36,133 bases of DNA, from assembly GCA_913065025.1 (NCBI GenBank), contig CAJYAP010000010.1, forward strand, positions 1-36,133, given 5' to 3'. How positions within the stretch are numbered: position 1 is the first letter of the stretch; each line of letters starts with the position of its first letter. The translations under genes were made by a program, and so were the position numbers. Positions 26,561 to 34,176 of the stretch are shown here, piece after piece. This DNA is from an uncultured Gammaproteobacteria bacterium (GTDB lineage Bacteria; Pseudomonadota; Gammaproteobacteria; Poriferisulfidales; GCA-002705445). The notes under the pieces were generated by a model. That model was not told the DNA's origin and did no database searches. It saw nothing but the letters and a program-made list of their open reading frames with translations.

Positions 26561-26947
26561 ATGAAAAAAGAAAAAAAAAGAACATATGCTGAAATTGTTG
26601 AAGAATTAGAAATAATTATTTCTAAACTTAATTCCTCGGATATACCAATAGATAAGTCTATTAAACTTTATGAGGAAGGAATAAAGTTATCAAGTGAAGC
26701 TGATAAAGAGTTATTAGTTATAGAAAAAAACATTAACAGTCCTAAGAAAAATAATAAAAATATTACTGGTAAAATTGATATTGAAAAGTCTTTTGAAGAA
26801 ATTGAAATTATAATAGAAAATCTTGAAGATGAAGATATTTCTATTAACGATGCAGAAAATTATTATAAAAAGTCATTAGATATAATCTTTAATATTGAAT
26901 CTTATTTAAAAAAAGCTAAATCTACAATTAAAAAATATGAGCAATGA
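26561..26947 (+). CDS. xseB: exodeoxyribonuclease VII small subunit with two tandem XseB domains
   Basis: 128 residues, against about 80 for a typical XseB. Residues 8-58 are a normal XseB unit (EELEIIISKLNSSDIPIDKS then KLYEEGIKL). Residues 77-123 repeat the pattern (EEIEIIIENLEDEDISINDA, then NYYKKSLDI), offset by 65 residues, with a Lys/Asn-rich linker at 60-74. The small subunit coats the coiled-coil arm of XseA in ExoVII, which degrades single-stranded DNA from both ends. The identity is backed by context: xseB-ispA-dxs is a classic gammaproteobacterial operon, with an 11-base overlap into ispA. The second unit has lost the Gly of YEEG. Confidence 0.88.
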   Translation: MKKEKKRTYAEIVEELEIIISKLNSSDIPIDKSIKLYEEGIKLSSEADKELLVIEKNINSPKKNNKNITGKIDIEKSFEEIEIIIENLEDEDISINDAENYYKKSLDIIFNIESYLKKAKSTIKKYEQ

Positions 26948-27839
26948 TAATTCAGAATTTTCTAAATTCAAAAAAAAATTCACGTTGCGAATTCGAGATG
27001 AGTTAGAAAAAAAATTTATCCTAAATAATGATTCTAATAAGATTTTAGAATCAATGAAGTACTCATCTCTTAATGGCAGTAAATATATTAGATCATTACT
27101 AGCTTATGCTACCGGATCAGCTTTAAATATTAATCCAAAATTTATTGACCAACCAGCAATTGCTATTGAGTTAATTCATACATATTCACTTATACATGAT
27201 GATTTGCCTTGCATGGATGATGACGATATTAGAAGAGGCCTTCCCTCTTGCCATATTAAGTTCAGCGAATCCACTGCCATTCTTGCTGGTGATGCTCTCC
27301 AATCTATGGCTTTTGAAATATTAAGCGCAAATAATTATGATGAGATAAATGATAAGGTGCGTTTAGATTGGATAAACTATTTATCAAGATCTATTGGTTA
27401 CAACGGTATTGCTGGTGGGCAATTTTTAGACCTATCTATTAATAATAGAAGTACTGAGTTAGATGTTCTAAATCATATCTATGATTTAAAGACCTCAAGT
27501 TTAATAAAAGCCTGCATAGTTATGCCAGCTATGCTAAAAATAGATTTAGGAGATCAAATTTTTAAAAAATTCGAAGAGTTTGGTCGCATTTTGGGCATAT
27601 CTTTTCAAATCAAAGATGATTTATTAGGCTATACTAAGTCTTCTGAAGTTTTAGGAAAAACTCAAAATAAAGATGAGTTAAGGAATCAGCCTAATTATGT
27701 AAATATACTAGGTGTTGATAATACCAAAAAAAAATTAGAAAATAACAAAAACTGTATTAATGAGCTTTTAATAGATATGAAAATTGAAAAAAGTATGTTG
27801 TTTGAGATTTCTAACTACATATTTAACAGAAACTTTTAG
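26937..27839 (+). CDS. ispA: farnesyl diphosphate synthase (IspA-like)
   Basis: 300 residues, the usual IspA size. The first Asp-rich motif is intact (HDDLPCMDDDDIRRG, Asp88/89/94) and LAGDALQSMAFE and GGQFLDLS follow. The second motif reads DDLLG (227-231) instead of DDxxD, and the proline of the GKxxRP region near residue 49 is Ser; Lys49 and Arg52 are kept. The enzyme condenses IPP with DMAPP and GPP to farnesyl diphosphate for quinones and undecaprenyl phosphate. It overlaps xseB by 11 bases and is followed by dxs 16 bases later. Confidence 0.92.
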   Translation: MSNDNSEFSKFKKKFTLRIRDELEKKFILNNDSNKILESMKYSSLNGSKYIRSLLAYATGSALNINPKFIDQPAIAIELIHTYSLIHDDLPCMDDDDIRRGLPSCHIKFSESTAILAGDALQSMAFEILSANNYDEINDKVRLDWINYLSRSIGYNGIAGGQFLDLSINNRSTELDVLNHIYDLKTSSLIKACIVMPAMLKIDLGDQIFKKFEEFGRILGISFQIKDDLLGYTKSSEVLGKTQNKDELRNQPNYVNILGVDNTKKKLENNKNCINELLIDMKIEKSMLFEISNYIFNRNF

Positions 27840-27855
27840 TTATAAAATTAAGAAT

Positions 27856-29742
27856 ATGAAATATGAATTTCTCGATAAAATTAATAATCCTTCAGATTTA
27901 AGAATTTTATCAATAAATAATTTAGATGATGTCTCTGAAGAGCTAAGACATTTTTTAATTGACACTGTTTCTCAGTGCGGTGGTCATTTCGGCGCAAGCT
28001 TAGGGGCTGTAGAGCTTACTATTGCTCTCCATTATTCTTTTAATACCCCAGAAGACAAAATAATATGGGATGTTGGTCATCAATGCTATGGACATAAGGT
28101 TATTACTGGAAGAAAACATGAACTTCATACCATTAGACAAAAAAATGGACTACACCCTTTTCCGTCTATAGAAGAAAGCAAATATGATACATTCGGAGTA
28201 GGACATTCTAGTACATCTATTAGTGCCGCTATTGGTATTGCTATAGCTTCATCATACAAAAATGAAAATAAAAAAGTAGTTGCTGTTATTGGAGATGGAG
28301 GATTAAGTGCAGGAATGGCCTTCGAAGCATTAAATCATATGGGCTCAACTAATGAAGATGTTTTAGTTATATTAAATGATAACGAAATGTCAATTTCACC
28401 AAATGTTGGAGCAATGACAAATTATTTAACAAAAATTATATCGAGTAAGGTTTATTCGACTGTCAAAGAAGGTAGTAAAAATATTTTAAAAAAAGTGCCA
28501 CCATCAGGAATGTTTCTTACAAAAACAGAAAAACATATTAAAGGGTTGTTAGCCCCCGGAATGCTCTTTGAGGAAATGGGAATTAATTACTATGGCCCGA
28601 TAGACGGTCATGATACTCATTTCTTAGTAAAAACATTAAAAAATTTAAAAAAAATTCCTGGTCCGAAACTACTTCACGTTATTACAAAAAAAGGCAAAGG
28701 TTATTTGCCAGCAGAAACAGATCCTGTTAAATACCATGCTGTTCCAGTTTTTGATAGAGAGGTTGGTGTGGAAAAAAGCTCAAAGCAAAAAATTACATAT
28801 ACAAAGATATTTGATGACTGGCTTTGCAATATAGCAGAAAAAGATCCTAGAATTTTTGCGATAACTCCAGCTATGCGAGAAGGTTCTGGCCTTGTAAATT
28901 TCTCTGAAAAATTTCCTGAAAGGTATATTGATGTTGGTATAGCCGAGCAACATTCAGTAACTCTCGCAGCTGGATTAGCTTGTGAAGGACAAAAACCTAT
29001 AGTTTGTATATATTCAACGTTTTTACAAAGAGCTTATGATCAATTAATCCATGATGTTGCTCTGCAAAACTTGGATGTTTTATTTGCAGTTGACAGAGCT
29101 GGATTTGTTGGCGCAGATGGCGGAACTCATTGCGGTGTATACGATCTATCTTATCTAAGGTGCATACCAAATATGGTTATTATGGCTCCAAGTAATGAAG
29201 AGGAGTGTAAAAATATGCTTTATACTGGTTACTTACATAACGGTCCTGCTGTAGTTAGATATCCAAGAGGTGAAGGCTTAGGTATTCATGTTAAGGAAAG
29301 TCTTGAAAATTACGAAATTGGAGTATCAAAAAATGTCCGATCTGGAGAAAATATTGTAATTTTATGTTTTGGGTCAGTTTTAGATATTTGTTTAGACGTT
29401 GCCGCAGAAATGAACTGTTCTTTAATCGACATGAGATTTATTAAACCTATTGATCGCGAAGCAATCTTAAAGTCTGCAGAAAATCATTCTGTTATTGTAA
29501 CAGTTGAAGATAATAGCATTATGGGAGGAGCAGGAAGTGCTGTAAATGAGGTTTTAAGCGAAAATAGCATTAGCTCTAAAATCATAAATGTTGGAACACC
29601 TGATAAATTTTTTAATCATGCTACAAGAGAGCAGCAGTTGCATGAAAGTGGTATTTCCAAAGAAAATATTATAGATAAAATTCAAAATTGCATAGAAAAT
29701 AATCACTTGTATGATTTAAATCACTCGAGTAACATTGATTGA
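27856..29742 (+). CDS. dxs: 1-deoxy-D-xylulose-5-phosphate synthase
   Basis: 628 residues. Thiamine-diphosphate enzyme with CGGHFGASLGAVELTIALH near the start, IWDVGHQCYGHKVITGR, the TPP motif GDGGLSAGMAFEALNHMG, and the pyrimidine-domain DVGIAEQHSVTLAAGLA. It condenses pyruvate and glyceraldehyde 3-phosphate in the first step of the non-mevalonate isoprenoid pathway. The start at 27856 is chosen because the conserved N-terminus (KYEFLDKINNPSDLR) begins there; the open frame upstream lies inside ispA. It is the third gene of xseB-ispA-dxs. Confidence 0.97.
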   Translation: MKYEFLDKINNPSDLRILSINNLDDVSEELRHFLIDTVSQCGGHFGASLGAVELTIALHYSFNTPEDKIIWDVGHQCYGHKVITGRKHELHTIRQKNGLHPFPSIEESKYDTFGVGHSSTSISAAIGIAIASSYKNENKKVVAVIGDGGLSAGMAFEALNHMGSTNEDVLVILNDNEMSISPNVGAMTNYLTKIISSKVYSTVKEGSKNILKKVPPSGMFLTKTEKHIKGLLAPGMLFEEMGINYYGPIDGHDTHFLVKTLKNLKKIPGPKLLHVITKKGKGYLPAETDPVKYHAVPVFDREVGVEKSSKQKITYTKIFDDWLCNIAEKDPRIFAITPAMREGSGLVNFSEKFPERYIDVGIAEQHSVTLAAGLACEGQKPIVCIYSTFLQRAYDQLIHDVALQNLDVLFAVDRAGFVGADGGTHCGVYDLSYLRCIPNMVIMAPSNEEECKNMLYTGYLHNGPAVVRYPRGEGLGIHVKESLENYEIGVSKNVRSGENIVILCFGSVLDICLDVAAEMNCSLIDMRFIKPIDREAILKSAENHSVIVTVEDNSIMGGAGSAVNEVLSENSISSKIINVGTPDKFFNHATREQQLHESGISKENIIDKIQNCIENNHLYDLNHSSNID

Positions 29743-29767
29743 AACTAACACATCCAAATTCATTATC

Positions 29768-30670
29768 ATGGACAAGTTTAAAGAAGAAGGTACAAATAAG
29801 AGTGAAGTCTCTTCAAGAGAGCTTCAAGATACTCAAAATAAAGTTGATGTCAGAAATATTCCAATAAGTAGAGTTGGAATAAAAGATATAAAATATCCTT
29901 TTAAAATATCTGATAGAGATGGTATTTCTCAATCAACAATTGGCAGGTTTACGATGTCAGTTGGTCTTGCTGATAACGTAAAAGGCACCCATATGTCGAG
30001 ATTTGTTAAGATATTAGAAGACCAAGAAAATTCTGTCAGTATCGAAAATTTTGATGATCTTGTAAAAAATACAACAAAGATTCTAGAATCAAACTCAGCA
30101 TACATATCTGTAGATTTTACATACTTTAAGAAAAAATGCGCTCCTGTATCTAAAGTTGAAAGCCTTTTAGATTACTCTATAAATTATACTTGTGAAGTTA
30201 AAAATAATATTATTAATAAATATTTGAAAGTTGTTGTTCCTGTAACAAGCCTTTGCCCTTGTTCAAAAAATATTTCTGATTATGGGGCTCATAATCAAAG
30301 ATCGCATATATCAGCACATATTAGAACAGAAAAAACTGTATGGATAGATGATGTAATTGAGATGCTTGAGGATCAGGCATCATGCCAAATTTATGGATTG
30401 CTTAAAAGACCAGATGAAAAATATGTTACTGAAAAAGCATATGAAAATCCTAAGTTTACGGAGGATATCATTAGAGATGTTGCTGTAACTCTAAATAAAG
30501 ATGATAGAATTACTGCGTATAAAATTGAATCCGAAAATTTTGAATCAATTCATAACCATTCTGCATATGCTTATATAGAAAAAGATAAAAAGAAAGATAT
30601 TCACAATAATAAAAAAAGCAAAATATCTTATTTAAAGTTTTCTCAACTTCATTCAAATTTTCCAGGATAA
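29768..30670 (+). CDS. folE2: GTP cyclohydrolase FolE2 (type IB)
   Basis: 300 residues from the ATG at 29768. An in-frame TTG at 29735, overlapping the dxs stop, would add 11 residues and cannot be excluded. Signatures include VGIKDIKYPF, KGTHMSRFV, and VTSLCPCSKNISDYGAHNQRSH with the metal-binding Cys163. FolE2 converts GTP to dihydroneopterin triphosphate for folate and queuosine-type pathways. Unlike FolE it does not need zinc specifically, and in many bacteria it is used when zinc is scarce. Here it sits next to dxs with no sign of its own zinc-responsive promoter. It converges on bamC with one base between. Confidence 0.95.
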   Translation: MDKFKEEGTNKSEVSSRELQDTQNKVDVRNIPISRVGIKDIKYPFKISDRDGISQSTIGRFTMSVGLADNVKGTHMSRFVKILEDQENSVSIENFDDLVKNTTKILESNSAYISVDFTYFKKKCAPVSKVESLLDYSINYTCEVKNNIINKYLKVVVPVTSLCPCSKNISDYGAHNQRSHISAHIRTEKTVWIDDVIEMLEDQASCQIYGLLKRPDEKYVTEKAYENPKFTEDIIRDVAVTLNKDDRITAYKIESENFESIHNHSAYAYIEKDKKKDIHNNKKSKISYLKFSQLHSNFPG

Positions 30671-30671
30671 A

Positions 30672-31766
30672 TTAATTTTTCGCTATATTAGAACTATAGG
30701 AATATAAAATATATTTTAAAATTTTTCTAGCATTTTTATAAGAAATTTTCTGGGTTTTACCAATTTTATGTGCAGTAATAATATATCTATTACCTCTTTT
30801 AGTTAACTTAATCTCGTAAGCAGTTTCTTTTCCTTCAATAATGTCAGTTGATATTTCATATATAGCTTTATCTCTATTTTGATCATTAACTAACAAACCA
30901 CTTCTATCTAATGATAAGCCAACCTCTCTCCACATTTTACTAAATGAATCTTGAATTACGATTGCAGGTACGCCATAAAAATCAATCAGGTCTATAAAAA
31001 ATTTATTCGTATTATTATTCTTTTCGCTGTCATTCAAAGATTCTATTGCAATATCTCTAGAGATTCCAAAGTATTCCATCATTCTAACCAGCATCTCGGC
31101 CTCTCTAGAGATATCCGATTCCTTCTTCTTCCATATTATCTTATTTTTACTTACAATATCGTCAGCTTCCAAAATATGGTTTGACAAGTATATATTGCTA
31201 TAACCGTTAGGCTGCCTTTCTAATCTAACTCTAAATTTTTCTTTAGAGGCATTATAATTAAAATCTTTATTATCAATTAAGTTGCTTTCTGCATTAAAAC
31301 TTATTTCATTTTTTTTCCATTCTGTCTCTAAAATACCGTTCACTGGCTCATTAATTTTTATTTCATAGCCTTGGGATTTCCAAAATTGTCCAATATACGG
31401 CCATAAGGATACTGGGTCAGACTGAATCTCTAGCCATCTTGCAACTCCTTGCTTAATAATTTTCATATCCATATAAGTTGGGAGAACTGGAGCATCTGAC
31501 ATTTCTAATATTTCTCCTGTAGAGTCAATTGACTTGGGAACCTTAAGCGCATTAGAGTAGTTAGGATTGTCTAATGATGGAGGTATTTCTAACATAGCTA
31601 TACTCTCGCTAGCGCCATAATTATCAGAATCATCTTTACCTAAAACTTCTGATATATCATCACCTATGCCAACTAGGTCATCTATTGTTATCGGTTTATC
31701 AGAACATCCAAATAAAAATACGGATAACAGAAAAAATACAGAATGCATTCTTTTTTTTTGTAACAT
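30672..31766 (-). CDS. bamC: BamC-like outer-membrane assembly lipoprotein
   Basis: 364 residues. Lipoprotein signal peptide with lipobox ending at Cys21 (FLFGCSD). An acidic, flexible N-terminal stretch runs to about residue 75, followed by LEIPPSLDNPNYSNALKVP, like the BamD-binding segment of BamC, and two later helix-grip-type domains. BamC is a lipoprotein of the beta-barrel assembly machine. Assignment rests on the lipobox, the PPSLDNP-type motif and location immediately downstream of dapA (2-base gap), the position of bamC/nlpB in many gammaproteobacteria. Confidence 0.88.
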   Translation of the reverse strand: MLQKKRMHSVFFLLSVFLFGCSDKPITIDDLVGIGDDISEVLGKDDSDNYGASESIAMLEIPPSLDNPNYSNALKVPKSIDSTGEILEMSDAPVLPTYMDMKIIKQGVARWLEIQSDPVSLWPYIGQFWKSQGYEIKINEPVNGILETEWKKNEISFNAESNLIDNKDFNYNASKEKFRVRLERQPNGYSNIYLSNHILEADDIVSKNKIIWKKKESDISREAEMLVRMMEYFGISRDIAIESLNDSEKNNNTNKFFIDLIDFYGVPAIVIQDSFSKMWREVGLSLDRSGLLVNDQNRDKAIYEISTDIIEGKETAYEIKLTKRGNRYIITAHKIGKTQKISYKNARKILKYILYSYSSNIAKN

Positions 31767-31768
31767 TA

Positions 31769-32641
31769 TTATACCTCTGCTAATTTCATGGACTTTAAAA
31801 GTTTTTCATGGTGTTCTTCTGAGAAAAGAGTAAGTGGCAAGCGTATACCACTTTTTATTAACCCCATCTTATAAAGTGCCCATTTAGTAGGAATTGGGTT
31901 TGATTCTAAAAACAAATCTTTGTGTAAGCCAGCTATTTTTTTGTCGTACTCTTCAGCAAGCTTTCTATCGCCTTCGATAGCGGCTTTACACATTAGGTGC
32001 ATGTACTTAGGTGCTATATTACCTGTAACAGTAATCACTCCTTTGCCGCCAAGAAGTAATGCTTCCATCGCAGTAAAATCATCGCCGCTTAAAATATTTA
32101 TTTTGTCTCCGCATATATCTACCAGCTTTTTGATTCTTTTTAAATCACCGATTGCTTCCTTTACAGCAACAATATTATTAATTTTTAAAAATCTTTTTAC
32201 AGTTTCAGGCAACATGTCGCATGATGTTCTACCCGGGACATTATAAGGTATTAAAGGAACCGGAACTGATTCAGCTATAGCTTTATAATGCCGGTAAAGC
32301 CCCTCTTGTGTTGGTTTGTTATAATAAGGTGTAACCGATAAACAGCCATCTACACCTGCTTCATATGCATATTTTGTAAGAGCTATAGCTTCAGAAGTTG
32401 AATTTGCTCCAGTACCTGCTATTACAGGTATTCTATTAGCTACTTTATTAACCACGAAACTTACGATTTCACAATGTTCTTTATGATCAATTGTTGCTGA
32501 TTCACCAGTAGTACCAACAGGGACAATTGCATCTGTTTTATTTTCAATATGAAATTCTATTAAATTATCATAACTTTCAAAGTCTATAGATCCATCTTCA
32601 TTCATAGGTGTTGCTACTGCAACCATACTACCTGTAAACAT
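31769..32641 (-). CDS. dapA: 4-hydroxy-tetrahydrodipicolinate synthase
   Basis: 290 residues. All key DapA residues fall at the E. coli numbers: Thr44/Thr45 (GTTGES), Tyr133 (PYNVPGRTS), Arg138 and Schiff-base Lys161 (VAVKEAIGD). The enzyme condenses pyruvate with aspartate semialdehyde in the lysine/diaminopimelate pathway. It starts the dapA-bamC operon and is divergent from bcp over 81 bases. Confidence 0.98.
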   Translation of the reverse strand: MFTGSMVAVATPMNEDGSIDFESYDNLIEFHIENKTDAIVPVGTTGESATIDHKEHCEIVSFVVNKVANRIPVIAGTGANSTSEAIALTKYAYEAGVDGCLSVTPYYNKPTQEGLYRHYKAIAESVPVPLIPYNVPGRTSCDMLPETVKRFLKINNIVAVKEAIGDLKRIKKLVDICGDKINILSGDDFTAMEALLLGGKGVITVTGNIAPKYMHLMCKAAIEGDRKLAEEYDKKIAGLHKDLFLESNPIPTKWALYKMGLIKSGIRLPLTLFSEEHHEKLLKSMKLAEV

Positions 32642-32722
32642 AAATATTGCCCTAGGTTTTTTTATTAATACTGTATAATCTAATTCTAACTTATTTAGAA
32701 TAAACTTGTAGAGGATTATTAT

Positions 32723-33199
32723 ATGAAAAAGATAGAAATTGGCAAAAAAATTAAAAATTTTACAGCAGAATCAACAAATAAAGATGAATTCAATTTAAAA
32801 AACTATTTAGGTAGTCATATCGTGCTATTTTTTTATCCAAAAGATAATACGCCAGGCTGCACTCAAGAGGGTATAGAATTCTCAGAAAATTTTAGGAAAT
32901 TTAAAAATTCAAATGCATTTATATTTGGAATATCAAGAGACAGCATCAAGTCTCATAATAATTTTAAAGAAAAATTTAAGTATAAATTTGATTTAATTAG
33001 CGATGCGGATGAATATATTTGTAATTTATTTGACGTTATAAAAGAAAAAAATATGTACGGAAAAAAATATATGGGAATTGAAAGAAGTACTTTTATTTTG
33101 AACGAAAAAGGAATTTTAATTAAAGAGTGGAGAAAAGTTAAAGTTAACGGTCATGCTGAAGAAGTTTTAAAGTTCATTAAAGAATTAAATAAAAATTAA
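32723..33199 (+). CDS. bcp: thioredoxin-dependent peroxiredoxin Bcp/PrxQ, lacking the usual resolving Cys
   Basis: 158 residues. The peroxidatic cysteine is Cys46 in FFYPKDNTPGCTQEGIEF and the supporting Arg lies in GIERSTFIL. E. coli Bcp has a resolving Cys five residues later (Cys50); here that position is Ile or Glu and only Cys101 remains as a second cysteine. It may therefore act as a 1-Cys type or use another resolving partner. The enzyme reduces hydrogen peroxide and lipid peroxides. The ATG has GAGGA upstream (AGAGGATTATT). Its stop codon shares the bases TTAA with the stop of the convergent lysR. Confidence 0.93.
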   Translation: MKKIEIGKKIKNFTAESTNKDEFNLKNYLGSHIVLFFYPKDNTPGCTQEGIEFSENFRKFKNSNAFIFGISRDSIKSHNNFKEKFKYKFDLISDADEYICNLFDVIKEKNMYGKKYMGIERSTFILNEKGILIKEWRKVKVNGHAEEVLKFIKELNKN

Positions 33200-34083
33200 T
33201 TACAGCTTCTTGCATAATCGATAAGTTCATCAGTAACTTTTAATCTAAACTTATGGCGTTTTTTTACGAAATAAAAATTTCGCGTTAATTTTGGACTTAA
33301 AGGTACATACGACAATCTATTTAATTCTATCTCTTTTTCAATAGTTGTTTTTGATAGTATGGATACACCAATACCAGTTTCGACTGCACCTTTAACTGAT
33401 TCTGAATTTCCTAATTCCATACATACTTTGATACTATTTTTTTCTATTTTTTGTTTTGAAAAATAATCAAATATTACAGATTTTGTTCCTGAGCCCTCTT
33501 CTCTAATAATAAATGGGAGATCTATTATTTCCATTGGTTTCACTGAACTACGTCCAGCTAATTCATGTTGTGGGTGTGTAATCAAAACTAGTTCGTCTGC
33601 TCTAAAAATATCAACATCTAAATCTTGATTTAAAACTGGGGCTTCTACAATTCCTAAATCAATCATAGAGCTTTCAACTTTAGCAACAATTCCATCTGTA
33701 TTTGCCTCACAAATTCTAATACTTAGATCAGGATATTTTTCTCTAAAGCCTTTCAAAAGTGATGGTAAAGTATACTGTGCGATTGTCGTACTCCCACCTA
33801 TTGATAACGTTCCAGACGTATCCTCAGATAAAGCTCTTAATGAATGCTCCATCTCAGCATTAAGCTCAAAAATTTTTTCTGCATAAAAGTATACTTTCTG
33901 ACCAGCATCAGTAAGTAAAATTTTATTATGCGTTCTGTCAAAAAGTCTAGTATTAAAATGATCTTCAAGCTGTCTAACCTGAAATGTTACTGCTGGCTGA
34001 GTCATATGCAAAGTTTCAGCAGCTTTTGTAAAACTTAAAAGTTTAGCCACAGTATAAAAAACTTGTAATCTCCTATCCGACAT
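33196..34083 (-). CDS. LysR-family transcriptional regulator (CbbR/CysB-like group)
   Basis: 295 residues. N-terminal winged helix-turn-helix (about 1-60) with LLSFTKAAETLHMTQPAVTFQVRQLE, the standard LysR recognition region, then a two-lobed effector domain starting near residue 90 (GTLSIGGSTTIAQYTLP). The effector lobe resembles LysR proteins of carbon fixation or sulfur metabolism, but the ligand cannot be told. AGGA is spaced about five bases from the ATG. It is divergent from proS over 93 bases that contain a perfect 10-bp inverted repeat, a plausible own binding site. It may only regulate itself or act on distant genes. Confidence 0.92.
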   Translation of the reverse strand: MSDRRLQVFYTVAKLLSFTKAAETLHMTQPAVTFQVRQLEDHFNTRLFDRTHNKILLTDAGQKVYFYAEKIFELNAEMEHSLRALSEDTSGTLSIGGSTTIAQYTLPSLLKGFREKYPDLSIRICEANTDGIVAKVESSMIDLGIVEAPVLNQDLDVDIFRADELVLITHPQHELAGRSSVKPMEIIDLPFIIREEGSGTKSVIFDYFSKQKIEKNSIKVCMELGNSESVKGAVETGIGVSILSKTTIEKEIELNRLSYVPLSPKLTRNFYFVKKRHKFRLKVTDELIDYARSCN

Positions 34084-34115
34084 TTTTCCTCGCTTTTATG
34101 GGAGTATTCTCCTCT

Positions 34116-34121
34116 TATAAT
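34116..34121 (+). promoter_or_regulatory. candidate -10 box for proS
   Basis: TATAAT at 34116-34121 is a perfect -10 match about 55 bases before the proS ATG and directly next to the inverted repeat at 34123-34161. No good -35 is seen 16-18 bases upstream, so the promoter may need an activator or be a chance match in AT-rich sequence. Confidence 0.35.
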
Positions 34122-34122
34122 A

Positions 34123-34161
34123 TTAAGTTATATCATATATCATATAAACTTTATAACTTAA
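34123..34161. promoter_or_regulatory. perfect 10-bp inverted repeat between lysR and proS, possible operator
   Basis: TTAAGTTATA at 34123-34132 and TATAACTTAA at 34152-34161 are exact reverse complements with a 19-base spacer that contains ATATCAT-like direct repeats. Location in a LysR divergent promoter region and a size near that of LysR-bound regions suggest an operator. The sequence is A/T-rich, so a chance hairpin is possible. Confidence 0.45.
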
Positions 34162-34176
34162 ATTGATTGTCGAAAT

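Noticed and set aside
27784-27855. 24-residue N-terminal extension of the dxs frame
   Set aside because: It overlaps the end of ispA and has no Dxs-like residues; the ATG at 27856 fits the family N-terminus.
34131-34146. ATATCAT direct repeats as a possible tandem repeat or attachment site
   Set aside because: Only two imperfect copies in very A/T-rich sequence; better explained as part of the spacer of the inverted repeat.
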